64,000 nt of DNA, from NCBI GenBank assembly GCA_963768585.1, contig CAVYIF010000013.1:124001-188000 (forward strand). The letters are read 5' to 3'. The position numbers and the translations under genes are program-made. The notes beneath the pieces were generated by a model that was given only the letters and a program-made list of their open reading frames with translations, was not told the origin of the DNA and did not search any database. Of this stretch, positions 27,872-36,192 are shown one piece after another. Numbering within the stretch: the first letter of the stretch is position 1; the number at the start of each line of letters is the position of its first letter. This DNA is from CAVUNY01 sp963768585. GTDB taxonomy: Bacteria; Chloroflexota; Anaerolineae; Anaerolineales; Anaerolineaceae.

Positions 27872-29398
27872 TTATGTCGAACGGACACTTACGAAACTTG
27901 AGGCAGCATCTTCTGCCTCAGCGAAAGATGCCGACCGGGCGCGGCCTTCGGTCAACCAACTGCGCAGCGCAGTGATATTTTCCCGTTGAGATACACTCAA
28001 AGGAACCTGGCGTTGGAGCGATCGCAATATGTCGTTGGTTGAAAATTCTCTCTGTCCATCATCAAAACCCAGGTACATGGCATCGATAATGGCTTGTTCG
28101 AGCTCCGACCCCACATACCCTTCGGAAGCGGCTGCCAATTGTTCCAGATCATAATCTTCCGGAATCCGGCGTCGTTTTAATAAATGGACCGAGAATATCT
28201 CGCGCCGTTCGTCCGCGGTGGGTAAATCCAGGAAGAAGATTTCGTCAAAACGGCCTTTTCTTAGCAGTTCGGGCGGCAAAGCATAAATATCATTGGCGGT
28301 AGCTACAACAAAGACAGGTACTTTCTTTTCCTGCATCCAGGTCAATACCGACCCGAATACCCGGGTGGAGGTGCCAGAATCGGCTCCGCCGTGCGAAAGT
28401 GATTTTTCTAATTCGTCGATCCATAGGATGCACGGCGCCACAGTTTCAGCCAGTCGCAGCGCACGGCGAGTGCGTTCTTCGGATTCGCCCACCAGGCTGC
28501 CATAAAGCGCGCCAACATCCAGGCGAAGCAATGGCAATCGCCATAATCCGCCGATCATTTTGGCTGTGAGCGATTTGCCCGTACCGGGAATGCCGATTAA
28601 CGCGATCCCTTTGGGCGCTGGCAAACCGTATTCACGTGCTTCTTTGCTGAAAGCGCGTTCTCTTAACCGCAGCCATTCTTTTAAAACGCCCAGGCCGCCG
28701 ACATCATCCGGGGTCTCGGTAACCGCATAGAATTCCAGTGCTTCGCTTTCGCGGATGATTTGCTTTTTTTCATCTGTTACCAAATCGATATCCCGGTCAT
28801 CAATCCGGCCGTTACTGACGATCGCCTTAGAAAAAACACGCTGCGCCTGAGCAACCGTCAGACCCAGGGCGGCCTGGACCATCTTCTCCTGGCCCAGGGG
28901 AGTCAGATTAATTTTAACGCCAGGTTTATTGATTTGGCTGAGCAGCACTTCTTCCATCTCAGCCGCCTTGGGCAATTCCAATTCTAAAAGGACAATTTCA
29001 TCACGCAGTTCATCCGGTATTTTGGAATTGGGTGAGGTCACAATAATTGACTTATTTCCCAACTGCACGCGCTGGGAGACTGAACGCAGTTTTCGTTTGA
29101 CCTGGGGGTTATCCCAGGCTTCATGGAAATCTTTTAGGACAAATATTGTATTCGGTGATGCTAATGATTCCACCTGTTCTAACGCGGTCAAGGGATCCCG
29201 GGCATCCGGTGGGGTGGACCGGCTGCCACCAGCCACCACCTTAAACCCATCGGAAAAATCCCAGGAAATTAGCGTGCGCTGGGTGCGTTCGCTTAGATTC
29301 TTGAGGATCTGCAGGCAGCGTTCTTCTTCCTGGGTGACAATCAGAATCAAAGGAAAACGGGCGCGTAAAAAGGTATCAAGCTGTTCGGCGAAGGTCAT
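27872..29398 (-). CDS. AAA+ ATPase, Ycf46 type
   Basis: A 508-residue classical AAA ATPase. The N-terminal half (LDTFLRARFPLILIVTQEEER) is the Ycf46-specific region with its own degenerate nucleotide-binding fold. The active AAA domain has Walker A GIPGTGKS at residues 269-276, Walker B ILWIDELEKS with Asp328 and Glu329, sensor 1 VVATAND and an RKGRFDEIF segment with the arginine finger region. It resembles FtsH/Cdc48-type AAA modules without a protease. Ycf46 proteins are plastid and cyanobacterial relatives with a reported role in CO2-dependent regulation. Here the gene is second in an operon with Hsp70, two WD40 proteins, DUF1257, DUF2997 and a radical SAM protein. Confidence 0.87.
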   Translation of the reverse strand: MTFAEQLDTFLRARFPLILIVTQEEERCLQILKNLSERTQRTLISWDFSDGFKVVAGGSRSTPPDARDPLTALEQVESLASPNTIFVLKDFHEAWDNPQVKRKLRSVSQRVQLGNKSIIVTSPNSKIPDELRDEIVLLELELPKAAEMEEVLLSQINKPGVKINLTPLGQEKMVQAALGLTVAQAQRVFSKAIVSNGRIDDRDIDLVTDEKKQIIRESEALEFYAVTETPDDVGGLGVLKEWLRLRERAFSKEAREYGLPAPKGIALIGIPGTGKSLTAKMIGGLWRLPLLRLDVGALYGSLVGESEERTRRALRLAETVAPCILWIDELEKSLSHGGADSGTSTRVFGSVLTWMQEKKVPVFVVATANDIYALPPELLRKGRFDEIFFLDLPTADERREIFSVHLLKRRRIPEDYDLEQLAAASEGYVGSELEQAIIDAMYLGFDDGQREFSTNDILRSLQRQVPLSVSQRENITALRSWLTEGRARSASFAEAEDAASSFVSVRST

Positions 29399-29404
29399 AG
29401 GATT

Positions 29405-29605
29405 TTATTTTTCATCCGCAGACGCGCCCTGGCTTTTACTGCCGATCTCGACAATTTGAACCTGAACCTGGTAGCGTTTGCCGTCAATTTCAATTTTCTG
29501 ATTGGCGTAGAAGCCCCGTGAACCCGTCTTAAACTGTTTGGGCTGCACCTGCATGAGGGCAACGCGTTGGTCGCTGTCGGTTTTTAAGTCGGCAATTAAA
29601 AACAT
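29405..29605 (-). CDS. Small conserved-looking protein, first gene of the AAA+/Hsp70 operon
   Basis: A 66-residue protein with the pattern of a small beta barrel (FLIADLKTDSDQRV, GFYANQKIEIDGKRYQVQVQ) and a charged tail. I do not recognise the family. A good ribosome binding site (AGGAG, seven bases before the ATG), a position six bases ahead of the AAA+ gene and the shared promoter region argue that it is real. No membrane segment or signal peptide is seen. Confidence 0.7.
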   Translation of the reverse strand: MFLIADLKTDSDQRVALMQVQPKQFKTGSRGFYANQKIEIDGKRYQVQVQIVEIGSKSQGASADEK

Positions 29606-29637
29606 AGTATTCTCCTCTTAACTCCTTGTATGGGCAG

Positions 29638-29643
29638 ATTATA
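29638..29643 (-). promoter_or_regulatory. Possible -10 of the AAA+/Hsp70/WD40 operon
   Basis: On the minus strand this reads TATAAT, 33 bases before the first start codon of the operon. No clear -35 is visible. It lies back to back with the glmS -10 at 29658. Confidence 0.45.
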
Positions 29644-29657
29644 CCGGAAATCTCAGT

Positions 29658-29663
29658 TATAAT
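29658..29663 (+). promoter_or_regulatory. Possible -10 of glmS
   Basis: TATAAT upstream of the predicted ribozyme, placing transcription start near 29670. The -35 region is poor. Confidence 0.45.
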
Positions 29664-29694
29664 ATCCCTGACAGCAATTGAAAGGAGGTGTTCA

Positions 29695-29885
29695 GCAGCT
29701 TAAGTCTTTGGGAAAGACAAGCGCATGGTTCTCACATTCGTATATGGTGTGAGATTGACGAGGATGAGGGTTCTCCCCCGCGAGGAGGAGTTAACCACCG
29801 AGAACAGGATGCTGGTCCTGGACGGTGGGAAAATCGACAGATCAGCGGAAGCCCTCCTGAACCAGATGGTTCTGCCCCTTTCCCT
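29695..29885 (+). ncRNA. glmS: glmS ribozyme (glucosamine-6-phosphate-responsive self-cleaving leader)
   Basis: The leader of glmS carries the hallmark parts of the glmS ribozyme. An AGCGC at 29720-29724 fits the cleavage site (between A29720 and G29721). A hairpin (CTCACA with TGTGAG) directly follows as P2. The conserved core TTGACGAGGATGAGGGTT (29755-29772) closely matches the family consensus, and GTTCTC pairs with GAGAAC beyond it. A further GC-rich structured 3' region follows. Glucosamine 6-phosphate acts as the cofactor; cleavage lowers glmS mRNA. The gene identity downstream strengthens the call. Exact boundaries, and the pairing of P3-P4, are uncertain by eye. Confidence 0.78.
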
Positions 29886-29976
29886 TTATTGAAAATCCAT
29901 TGTATCAGTGCTTGCCATCTACCATTCTGGAAGATGGTAAGCTGCCGTGCAGTTAGCTGCCGGCGGAGGATAAGCT

Positions 29977-31818
29977 ATGTGTGGGATCGTGGGTTATATC
30001 GGTGAAAAAAATGCGACACCGATCATCTTGGGCGGTTTAAAACGACTGGAATATCGTGGATATGATTCGGCTGGGATTGCCGTGCTGGAAAATTCGCACA
30101 TTGAACTGCGTCGAGAACTGGGAAAGCTGGACGCACTGGTAAGCCTGGTAAATCAGCAGCCGTTGAAGGGAAAGGTGGGTGTGGGGCATACGCGTTGGGC
30201 GACGCACGGCGAACCGAGTTCGCGCAATGCCCATCCCCATTTTGGCATGACCCAGGAAGTAGTTGTGGTTCACAACGGCATTGTAGAAAACTTTTTAGAA
30301 CTGCGCGACGAATTGATCGCTGAAGGCGCGGTTTTCAAATCTGAAACGGATACGGAAACCATCCCGCATCTAATTGAACGCTACCTCGGGGCCGGTTTTC
30401 CGCTGGTTGAGGCCGTTCGCCAGGCTTTGCTGCTGCTTAAAGGCGCGCATGGGGTTGTGGTGATGTCCTCACGCGAGCCGGATAAAATCATAGCCGCCCG
30501 GATTGGCAACGCAGGCGGGGTCGTGATCGGCCTGGGTGAGAACGAAATGTATGTTGCGTCGGATATCCCGGCGATCCTGGACCATACCCGGCGGGTAGTT
30601 TTTCTCGAATCGCATCAAATGGCAGTCATTAAACAGCACAGCCTGAGCGTGCAGACCCTGAAAGGTGAAACCGTAGATTACGAGGTCAACAACATCGCCT
30701 GGGATCCGATCGCGGCGGAAAAAGGTGAATACCGCCATTTCATGCAGAAGGAAATCCACGAACAGGTACGCTCGCTGACCGACACCCTGGCAGGACGGGT
30801 CGATTTCGACGAAGGGCGCATCCGCCTGCCCGAGCTCAAACTAACCGAGAACCTGGCTAAAAGGATCAACAAAATCTTGATCACCGCTTGCGGCACGGCG
30901 GCGCATGCCGGCATGGTTGGCAAAATCCTGATTGAGAAAATTGCGCGCATTCCGGTTGAAGTGGATATTGCCTCCGAATTTCGCTACCGTGATCCGATTG
31001 TGGATGAGAACACGGTTGTGTTGGCGATCAGCCAGAGCGGTGAAACCGCCGATACCCTGGCTGCAATGGAGGAGGGCCGTAAGCGTGGAGCAGTATTGTG
31101 GTCGATTGTCAACGCCATTGGCTCCCAGGCGATGCGCATGGCCGACGGATATGTCTCGATGCAGACTGGTCCGGAAATCGGCGTTGCATCCACCAAGGCC
31201 TTTACTGCCCCATTAATCGATCTGTATATGCTGGCGGTGCTGCTGGGTGACCTGCGCGGGCAATTAAGCAAAGAAGAACGCCGGAGGCTGGTCTCCGATC
31301 TGCGCCTGGTGCCGAACCTGGTAGGGCGCTGTCTGGATCAGGAACCGCAGGTGATTGAAATTGCGAAGGCGCTGAAGGATGTGCGCGACGCATTGTATTT
31401 AGGACGCGGGATTAACATGCCAATCGCCTATGAAGGCGCCTTGAAGCTCAAAGAGATTTCGTATATCCACGCTGAGGCTTACCCGGCAGGTGAGATGAAG
31501 CACGGACCGATTGCCCTTATCGACCATGATATGCCGGTAATTGCCATCGCTCCCAAGGATCCCTGGCATGAGAAGATGATCAGCCAGATTGAGCAGGCTA
31601 AAGCGCGTGGTGGACGGGTGGCTGTCGTTGCGACGGAGGGCGATACGCTGGTGCAAGGTCTCGCCGATCACGTTTTTTGGATTCCGGATGCGCCCTGGAT
31701 GCTCAGCCCGGTGCTGACCGTGATCCCGCTTCAGCTGCTGGCCTACCATATCGCCTCGGAACGAGGCCTGGACGTCGATCAACCGCGCAACCTGGCGAAG
31801 AGTGTGACGGTGGAATAA
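29977..31818 (+). CDS. glmS: Glutamine-fructose-6-phosphate aminotransferase
   Basis: A 613-residue GlmS, the first enzyme of UDP-N-acetylglucosamine synthesis, converting fructose 6-phosphate and glutamine to glucosamine 6-phosphate. The N-terminal amidotransferase starts CGIVGYIG, with the catalytic Cys exposed after Met removal. GHTRWATHG and HNGIVEN are the glutaminase motifs. Two SIS domains follow, with SQSGETADT and STKAFTAP in the first and EGALKLKEISY and GEMKHGPIALI in the second. The C-terminus DQPRNLAKSVTVE is canonical. GGAGGA lies before the ATG at 29977. Expression is probably controlled by the ribozyme upstream. Confidence 0.96.
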   Translation: MCGIVGYIGEKNATPIILGGLKRLEYRGYDSAGIAVLENSHIELRRELGKLDALVSLVNQQPLKGKVGVGHTRWATHGEPSSRNAHPHFGMTQEVVVVHNGIVENFLELRDELIAEGAVFKSETDTETIPHLIERYLGAGFPLVEAVRQALLLLKGAHGVVVMSSREPDKIIAARIGNAGGVVIGLGENEMYVASDIPAILDHTRRVVFLESHQMAVIKQHSLSVQTLKGETVDYEVNNIAWDPIAAEKGEYRHFMQKEIHEQVRSLTDTLAGRVDFDEGRIRLPELKLTENLAKRINKILITACGTAAHAGMVGKILIEKIARIPVEVDIASEFRYRDPIVDENTVVLAISQSGETADTLAAMEEGRKRGAVLWSIVNAIGSQAMRMADGYVSMQTGPEIGVASTKAFTAPLIDLYMLAVLLGDLRGQLSKEERRRLVSDLRLVPNLVGRCLDQEPQVIEIAKALKDVRDALYLGRGINMPIAYEGALKLKEISYIHAEAYPAGEMKHGPIALIDHDMPVIAIAPKDPWHEKMISQIEQAKARGGRVAVVATEGDTLVQGLADHVFWIPDAPWMLSPVLTVIPLQLLAYHIASERGLDVDQPRNLAKSVTVE

Positions 31819-31850
31819 GTGGAATAAGTAGAGTCGATTATCTGTTCAGT

Positions 31851-32219
31851 TCAGCGGTTTGCCAGCAAAATTACTAACCAGGCACCGTACACGATAGCAA
31901 TCGCTCCCAATACAAGCAAAATACCATCGATGATCCGATGGATTTTCTGCACCAGGCTGAGATCCAGGAGGATACTGCGCACACCGAGCAGCGCATGGGT
32001 AACGACCACAACCAGAAAGAGAATTTCCATTACCGGCACAACCGGTACTTTGTAATACTGGATGACGTCTTCGTAGGTCAATAATCCACCCGGGGCGACC
32101 GCATGGTTGATCACGAAATGTATTCCTAAAACGACCAGCACCAGCAGTCCGGCAGCAATCTTGAGCAGCCAGAGCCCGACTCCTTCGTTGTTTTTGGGAC
32201 GAGACGTGTTTCCAATCAT
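31851..32219 (-). CDS. sdhD: SdhD-like membrane anchor subunit (cytochrome b)
   Basis: A 122-residue membrane protein with three helices (about 17-38, 63-84 and 94-118). Candidate heme ligands are His34 in LGIHFVINH and His75 in VVTHALLGVRSILLDL, the latter a segment typical of SdhD. It is the last gene of a five-gene run (glpK, glpA, sdhB-like, sdhC-like, this). With the SdhC-like subunit it would hold heme b and a quinone site. Because no sdhA is present, it may serve the GlpA-like flavoprotein instead of succinate dehydrogenase. Confidence 0.75.
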   Translation of the reverse strand: MIGNTSRPKNNEGVGLWLLKIAAGLLVLVVLGIHFVINHAVAPGGLLTYEDVIQYYKVPVVPVMEILFLVVVVTHALLGVRSILLDLSLVQKIHRIIDGILLVLGAIAIVYGAWLVILLANR

Positions 32220-32228
32220 GCCTTGCTC

Positions 32229-32615
32229 CTAACTCCCAAAGAACATGATAATTCCGAAATAAGCAATTCCTGCAATCGCCAACAGCATCAGCGCCAGGAA
32301 CATCTGTTTTTGGTAGCGTACGCCAATGCCAAAACTGTTCAAGGCAATGCGCATGCCGTTCAATCCATGAATGATACCCGCCGAAATGACCAGCATCTCG
32401 CCGATTTTAAATAACGGATTTTTCGCAAACGAGACGAAGGTATTGTATGCGTCTGAACCTTGCGCCAGCTGGCTTAAGACCACCAAATGCATGGCGAGAT
32501 AAAGGGTTAGCCCTAAGGCCGTGATACGGTTGAGAATAAACGCCCAGGTGCCGACCTGCCGGTTGCGCGGATCAAACCAGCGTAAAAAATGGGCTGAAGA
32601 AGATCGATTACTCAT
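32229..32615 (-). CDS. sdhC: SdhC-like cytochrome b subunit
   Basis: A 128-residue membrane protein with three predicted helices and the SdhC signature IIHGLNGMRI at residues 81-90. Candidate heme ligands are His43 in LAMHLVVL and His83. The N-terminal FLRWFDPRNRQVGTWAFILNRITALGL resembles the quinone-binding N-terminus of SdhC. It lies nine bases upstream of the SdhD-like gene and 18 downstream of the iron-sulfur subunit gene. Confidence 0.82.
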   Translation of the reverse strand: MSNRSSSAHFLRWFDPRNRQVGTWAFILNRITALGLTLYLAMHLVVLSQLAQGSDAYNTFVSFAKNPLFKIGEMLVISAGIIHGLNGMRIALNSFGIGVRYQKQMFLALMLLAIAGIAYFGIIMFFGS

Positions 32616-32633
32616 ATAAAAACCGGCTCCTTA

Positions 32634-33365
32634 CTAAATTCCCAATAAACGTCCCAGACGGCGCGAGACTAGCTTTTTGCGCATATCCATAATGCGCCAT
32701 CCGGGATCCACATTTGAGGGGCAAACGGCACTGCATTCGTATGCCGAATGGCAGCCCCAGGCGCCGTCGTGCGAATCGACTTGATCCAGCAATTGGGGGT
32801 CAGCTTCTTGCGTATAGCCATGCTGGGCAGCGGCAATCACGGCTGGACCCAGGTAGGTGGTAGAGGTTAATGCGGAGGGGCAGGCGCTGATGCACAGCCC
32901 GCATTCGATGCAATCCACCAGGCGTTCAAAATTTTCACCATTCTGGTGGAGTTCCGCCTGTTCATAGGGCAGGCAAGCTATTTCTATCGGGGAGACCTGG
33001 TTAAAACCAACCTCTTCCAGATGTGAATAGAACTGACTCATATCAACAACCAGGTCGCTGACCACTGGAAAATTCCGTAAAGGCTCCACTTTTATCTTTC
33101 CGCCGTTCTGTGCTACCGCACGTATGGGCGTGATGCAGGTGAGTTTTTCAACCCCATTCACCAGCATTCCGCAGGCGCCGCAGGTGGAATGGTGACAGGC
33201 GTGGCGAAAGGTCAGGCTGCGGTCTTGAAATGCCCAAATTCGTTCAATGGCGTCCAGTACGTATTCATCCGGATCGACCTGAAGCTCAAAGGATTGAAAG
33301 AACCTTGGGTCCTGATCCTTTTGACGTGAAACAGAGAAAGTAACTTTCCATTCTTGATCGCTCAT
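32634..33365 (-). CDS. sdhB: SdhB/FrdB-like iron-sulfur subunit
   Basis: A 243-residue electron-transfer subunit with all three clusters: [2Fe-2S] ligands Cys57, 62, 65 and 77; [4Fe-4S] ligands Cys152, 155, 158 and 162 (CIECGLCISACP); and [3Fe-4S] ligands Cys205, 211 and 215 (CHSAYECSAVCP). The length matches SdhB. Its start overlaps the stop of the GlpA-like gene by four bases, so the two are translationally coupled. In this operon it probably takes electrons from that flavoprotein and hands them to the cytochrome b subunits. Confidence 0.88.
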   Translation of the reverse strand: MSDQEWKVTFSVSRQKDQDPRFFQSFELQVDPDEYVLDAIERIWAFQDRSLTFRHACHHSTCGACGMLVNGVEKLTCITPIRAVAQNGGKIKVEPLRNFPVVSDLVVDMSQFYSHLEEVGFNQVSPIEIACLPYEQAELHQNGENFERLVDCIECGLCISACPSALTSTTYLGPAVIAAAQHGYTQEADPQLLDQVDSHDGAWGCHSAYECSAVCPSNVDPGWRIMDMRKKLVSRRLGRLLGI

Positions 33366-34543
33366 GCTGCACTAACCTGGGTTCGATAATATTCGCGATA
33401 AGGGCTGAGGATGACCTCTCGCGTCTGGCATTGGGCCGACATCCCGAGTTTTTGGCAGACGAGATCGGCGGTTTTTTCTGCCATTCCCCGGCAGGTTGTG
33501 GCTTTTCCACCGGTGATTGTTACAAAACCGCCCACACCAACCCTCTCAGCGTGATCGTAGCATTTGAAAGTTCGCGATAGGCTGCGGCCTTCGATATTGG
33601 ACCCGATCAGCGGTCTGGCGGACATATATGCGCCGCGCATGCGGGCCTGCCTGAGTTTTGGCACCAATTCATAGGCCGCTGTATTCATTTGTTGGATCTG
33701 CTCTTTTACCACAGGGATGTAATCGACATCTTCGACTTCAAAAGAAGTGGTACCGATCACCGACATGCGGCGCTGAGGAATGATAATGTCCCCATCGGCA
33801 GGTTCATTCAAGCGGTTAATAACCCTTTCGGTTACCCGCTGATCGTATGCCACCATGACCCCTGGCGTTGGTTTTACGGGCACGCTTGCCAGGGCCATTT
33901 CTGCAATTTCTCCAGCCCAGGCGCCGGTGGCATTGATTACGATATCGCCTTTAATTTCCAACGCTTTTCCGGTCGTGCGGTTTAATACTTTGACGCCACT
34001 GACATTGCGCTGCCCATCGATAATCAGCGCACTTACCCGGTGGTAAACGAAAAAATCGGCCCCGTTCTTCCTGGCAGTTGCTGCAAATGCCAGGGCCAGG
34101 CGCAGCGGGTCGAATGAGCCGTCTGGCACGGTATAGGCCAGGAGAACTTTGGGGTTCAGATTAGGTTCAAACCGCTTAATTTCGTGAGGATTGACCTGCT
34201 CTATGGGAATATGGCAGGCCTGTGCTCCGGCGGTAAAACTGGGAGCGAATGCCAGATCGTTTTCATCTAAAGCAACGAATAGACCTCCGTTAAATTCAAT
34301 ACATTGCCTGGCAATCTTGCGTAAGATAATATTCTCTTCGATACACTCAATGCCGGCTTCCTGATCGGTGACACAATATCGCCCACCTGAATGGAGCAAA
34401 CCATGAGTTCGCCCGGAGGTACCAGAGGCAATTTCACCACGTTCGACAACCGTGACCTTGAATCCGCGCAGCGCCAGATCGTGAGCGGTTGCGCAACCGG
34501 TAAAACCAGCGCCAATAATGATGGCATGCGGCTTGTCGACCAT
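33362..34543 (-). CDS. glpA: Glycerol-3-phosphate dehydrogenase, GlpA type without C-terminal BFD domain
   Basis: A 393-residue FAD enzyme oxidising sn-glycerol 3-phosphate to dihydroxyacetone phosphate. The FAD fold is at residues 5-32 (IIIGAGFTGCATAHDLALRG), with the GlpA signature SGRTHGLLHSGGRYCVTD at about 46-63 and the C-terminal ITGGKATTCRGMAE. It aligns with the first 400 residues of anaerobic GlpA but stops there, lacking the Cys-rich BFD-like domain of the 542-residue E. coli protein. The ATG at 34543 is used because it follows the glpK stop by one base; the frame is open upstream to 34672. No glpB or glpC is present; SdhB/C/D-like genes take their place. Confidence 0.87.
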   Translation of the reverse strand: MVDKPHAIIIGAGFTGCATAHDLALRGFKVTVVERGEIASGTSGRTHGLLHSGGRYCVTDQEAGIECIEENIILRKIARQCIEFNGGLFVALDENDLAFAPSFTAGAQACHIPIEQVNPHEIKRFEPNLNPKVLLAYTVPDGSFDPLRLALAFAATARKNGADFFVYHRVSALIIDGQRNVSGVKVLNRTTGKALEIKGDIVINATGAWAGEIAEMALASVPVKPTPGVMVAYDQRVTERVINRLNEPADGDIIIPQRRMSVIGTTSFEVEDVDYIPVVKEQIQQMNTAAYELVPKLRQARMRGAYMSARPLIGSNIEGRSLSRTFKCYDHAERVGVGGFVTITGGKATTCRGMAEKTADLVCQKLGMSAQCQTREVILSPYREYYRTQVSAA

Positions 34544-34544
34544 A

Positions 34545-36041
34545 TCATTCAGTCCAGTCCAGGGACCGGTTGATGGCTTTCTTCCAATTTGTAGTATATT
34601 GCTGGCGCTGTTCGTCTGCCAAATCTGGCTGCCATTCGCGATCCACACCCCAGTTATGGCGTAATTCGTCAAAATTGCCCCAATATCCGACGGCTAATCC
34701 GGCTGCATAGGCGGCGCCAAGCGAAGTCGTTTCTGCGACTTTCGGTCTGACAACAGGAACGTTGAGAATATCTGCTTGAAACTGCATTAACAGTTCGTTG
34801 AACACCATCCCGCCGTCGACTTTTAGACTGGTCAGGGTGACACCCAAATCCTTTTCCATCGCTTTAAGCACTTCCATGGTCTGGAAGGCAGTAGCTTCCA
34901 ATACGGCCCGGGCGATATGCCCGCGGTTCACATAACTTGTCAGCCCCACGATGATTCCCCGGGCATCACTGCGCCAATACGGTGCAAAAAGACCCGAAAA
35001 TGCCGGGACAAAATAAACACCACCATTATTCTGCACCGTCCGCGCCAGGGGTTCAATATCGCTGGATTGGTCGATAAATTTTAAATTATCTCGCAGCCAC
35101 TGCACCAATGCTCCGGCAATGGCGATTGAACCTTCCAAACAGTAAACTGCCGGTTGGCTGCCAATTTGGTAACCCAATGTTGTTAACAATCCCGCTTTGC
35201 TGGAAACCGGTTCAGTTCCGGTATTCATCAACATGAAACAGCCGGTGCCATAGGTATTTTTTGCATCTCCCGGTGAATAACAGGTTTGCCCGAAGAGGGC
35301 CGCCTGTTGGTCTCCTAAAACTCCTGCGATGGGCACGCCTTCCAATTCACCTTTGGCGTAGCCATAAACCTGAGAAGATGGCCGGATTTCAGGCAGCATT
35401 GGCCTGGGTATGTGCAGTTCATCCAGGATTTTTTCGTCCCAATCCAGGGTAGCCAGATTCATTAATAATGTTCGCGAGGCGTTGGTAACATCCGTGATGT
35501 GTAGCCCGCCGTGGGTGCCGCCGGTTAGGTTCCATATAACCCAACTATCCATATTTCCGAAGAGTGCGATACCCTTTTGAGCCTCTTCACGCAGATCGGG
35601 TACATTCTCAAGAAGCCAAAGGATTTTTGGCCCGGAAAAATAGGTGGCCAGGGGGAGACCCGTCTGGGCTCGATAGCGGTCCATACCGCCTTGCTTTGCA
35701 AGTTCACTGCAGATTACATCTGTTCGCGTGTCCTGCCAGACAATTGCCGGATAATATGGTCTACCGGTCAGCCTGTTCCAGACCAATGTGGTTTCGCGTT
35801 GGTTGGTAACGCCGACCGCGGAAATATCATCTGCGGTCAATTTAGATTTTTCCAGGGCATAATGAATGACCTCTTGAACACGCTGCCAGATTTCGAATGG
35901 ATCATGCTCCACCAATCCGGGTTGGGGAAAGGATTGGCGATGTTCTTTTTGAGCGACGCCAATTACGCCGCCTGATTTGTCAAAAATCATACAGCGGGTG
36001 CTTGTGGTCCCCTGATCGATCGCTGCGATATATTTAGCCAT
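34545..36041 (-). CDS. glpK: Glycerol kinase
   Basis: A 498-residue FGGY-family kinase phosphorylating glycerol to sn-glycerol 3-phosphate. Key motifs are the N-terminal DQGTTSTR, the substrate loop VTNQRETT and WQDTRT, the ATP site GTGCFMLMNTG and the C-terminal KVDGGMVFNE. Length matches GlpK (about 500). GGAGG precedes the ATG at 36041. It is first in the operon with glpA and the Sdh-like subunits, so glycerol uptake feeds straight into respiratory oxidation. An inverted repeat lies 17 bases upstream of the start. Confidence 0.95.
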   Translation of the reverse strand: MAKYIAAIDQGTTSTRCMIFDKSGGVIGVAQKEHRQSFPQPGLVEHDPFEIWQRVQEVIHYALEKSKLTADDISAVGVTNQRETTLVWNRLTGRPYYPAIVWQDTRTDVICSELAKQGGMDRYRAQTGLPLATYFSGPKILWLLENVPDLREEAQKGIALFGNMDSWVIWNLTGGTHGGLHITDVTNASRTLLMNLATLDWDEKILDELHIPRPMLPEIRPSSQVYGYAKGELEGVPIAGVLGDQQAALFGQTCYSPGDAKNTYGTGCFMLMNTGTEPVSSKAGLLTTLGYQIGSQPAVYCLEGSIAIAGALVQWLRDNLKFIDQSSDIEPLARTVQNNGGVYFVPAFSGLFAPYWRSDARGIIVGLTSYVNRGHIARAVLEATAFQTMEVLKAMEKDLGVTLTSLKVDGGMVFNELLMQFQADILNVPVVRPKVAETTSLGAAYAAGLAVGYWGNFDELRHNWGVDREWQPDLADEQRQQYTTNWKKAINRSLDWTE

Positions 36042-36057
36042 TTATCCTCCAGAATTG

Positions 36058-36070
36058 GTTAGAATCTAAC
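36058..36070. promoter_or_regulatory. Inverted repeat upstream of glpK, possible operator
   Basis: GTTAGAATCTAAC is a six-base perfect palindrome around one central base, in the leader of the glp operon. It may be a repressor site or a hairpin in the leader; no regulator gene is adjacent. Confidence 0.4.
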
Positions 36071-36192
36071 AAAATCTCTTCATGCAATTCGCATTTTATA
36101 CATTCACACCGCGAGAATTAAGGCATCTCGCCAGATTTCAATAGGGTAAGGATATTTTTCAGCGAATACCAATTATTATACAGGGATTGGCA

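Noticed and set aside
29695..29976. Possible T-box or other riboswitch before glmS
   Set aside because: No T-box consensus is present; the core matches the glmS ribozyme and the gene identity fits that class.
29688..30005. 105-codon open frame over the glmS leader
   Set aside because: It overlaps the structured ribozyme and the glmS start in another frame, and its sequence does not look like a protein.
31851..33365. Ordinary succinate dehydrogenase operon
   Set aside because: No sdhA is present; the flavoprotein upstream is clearly GlpA-like with a glycerol kinase before it.
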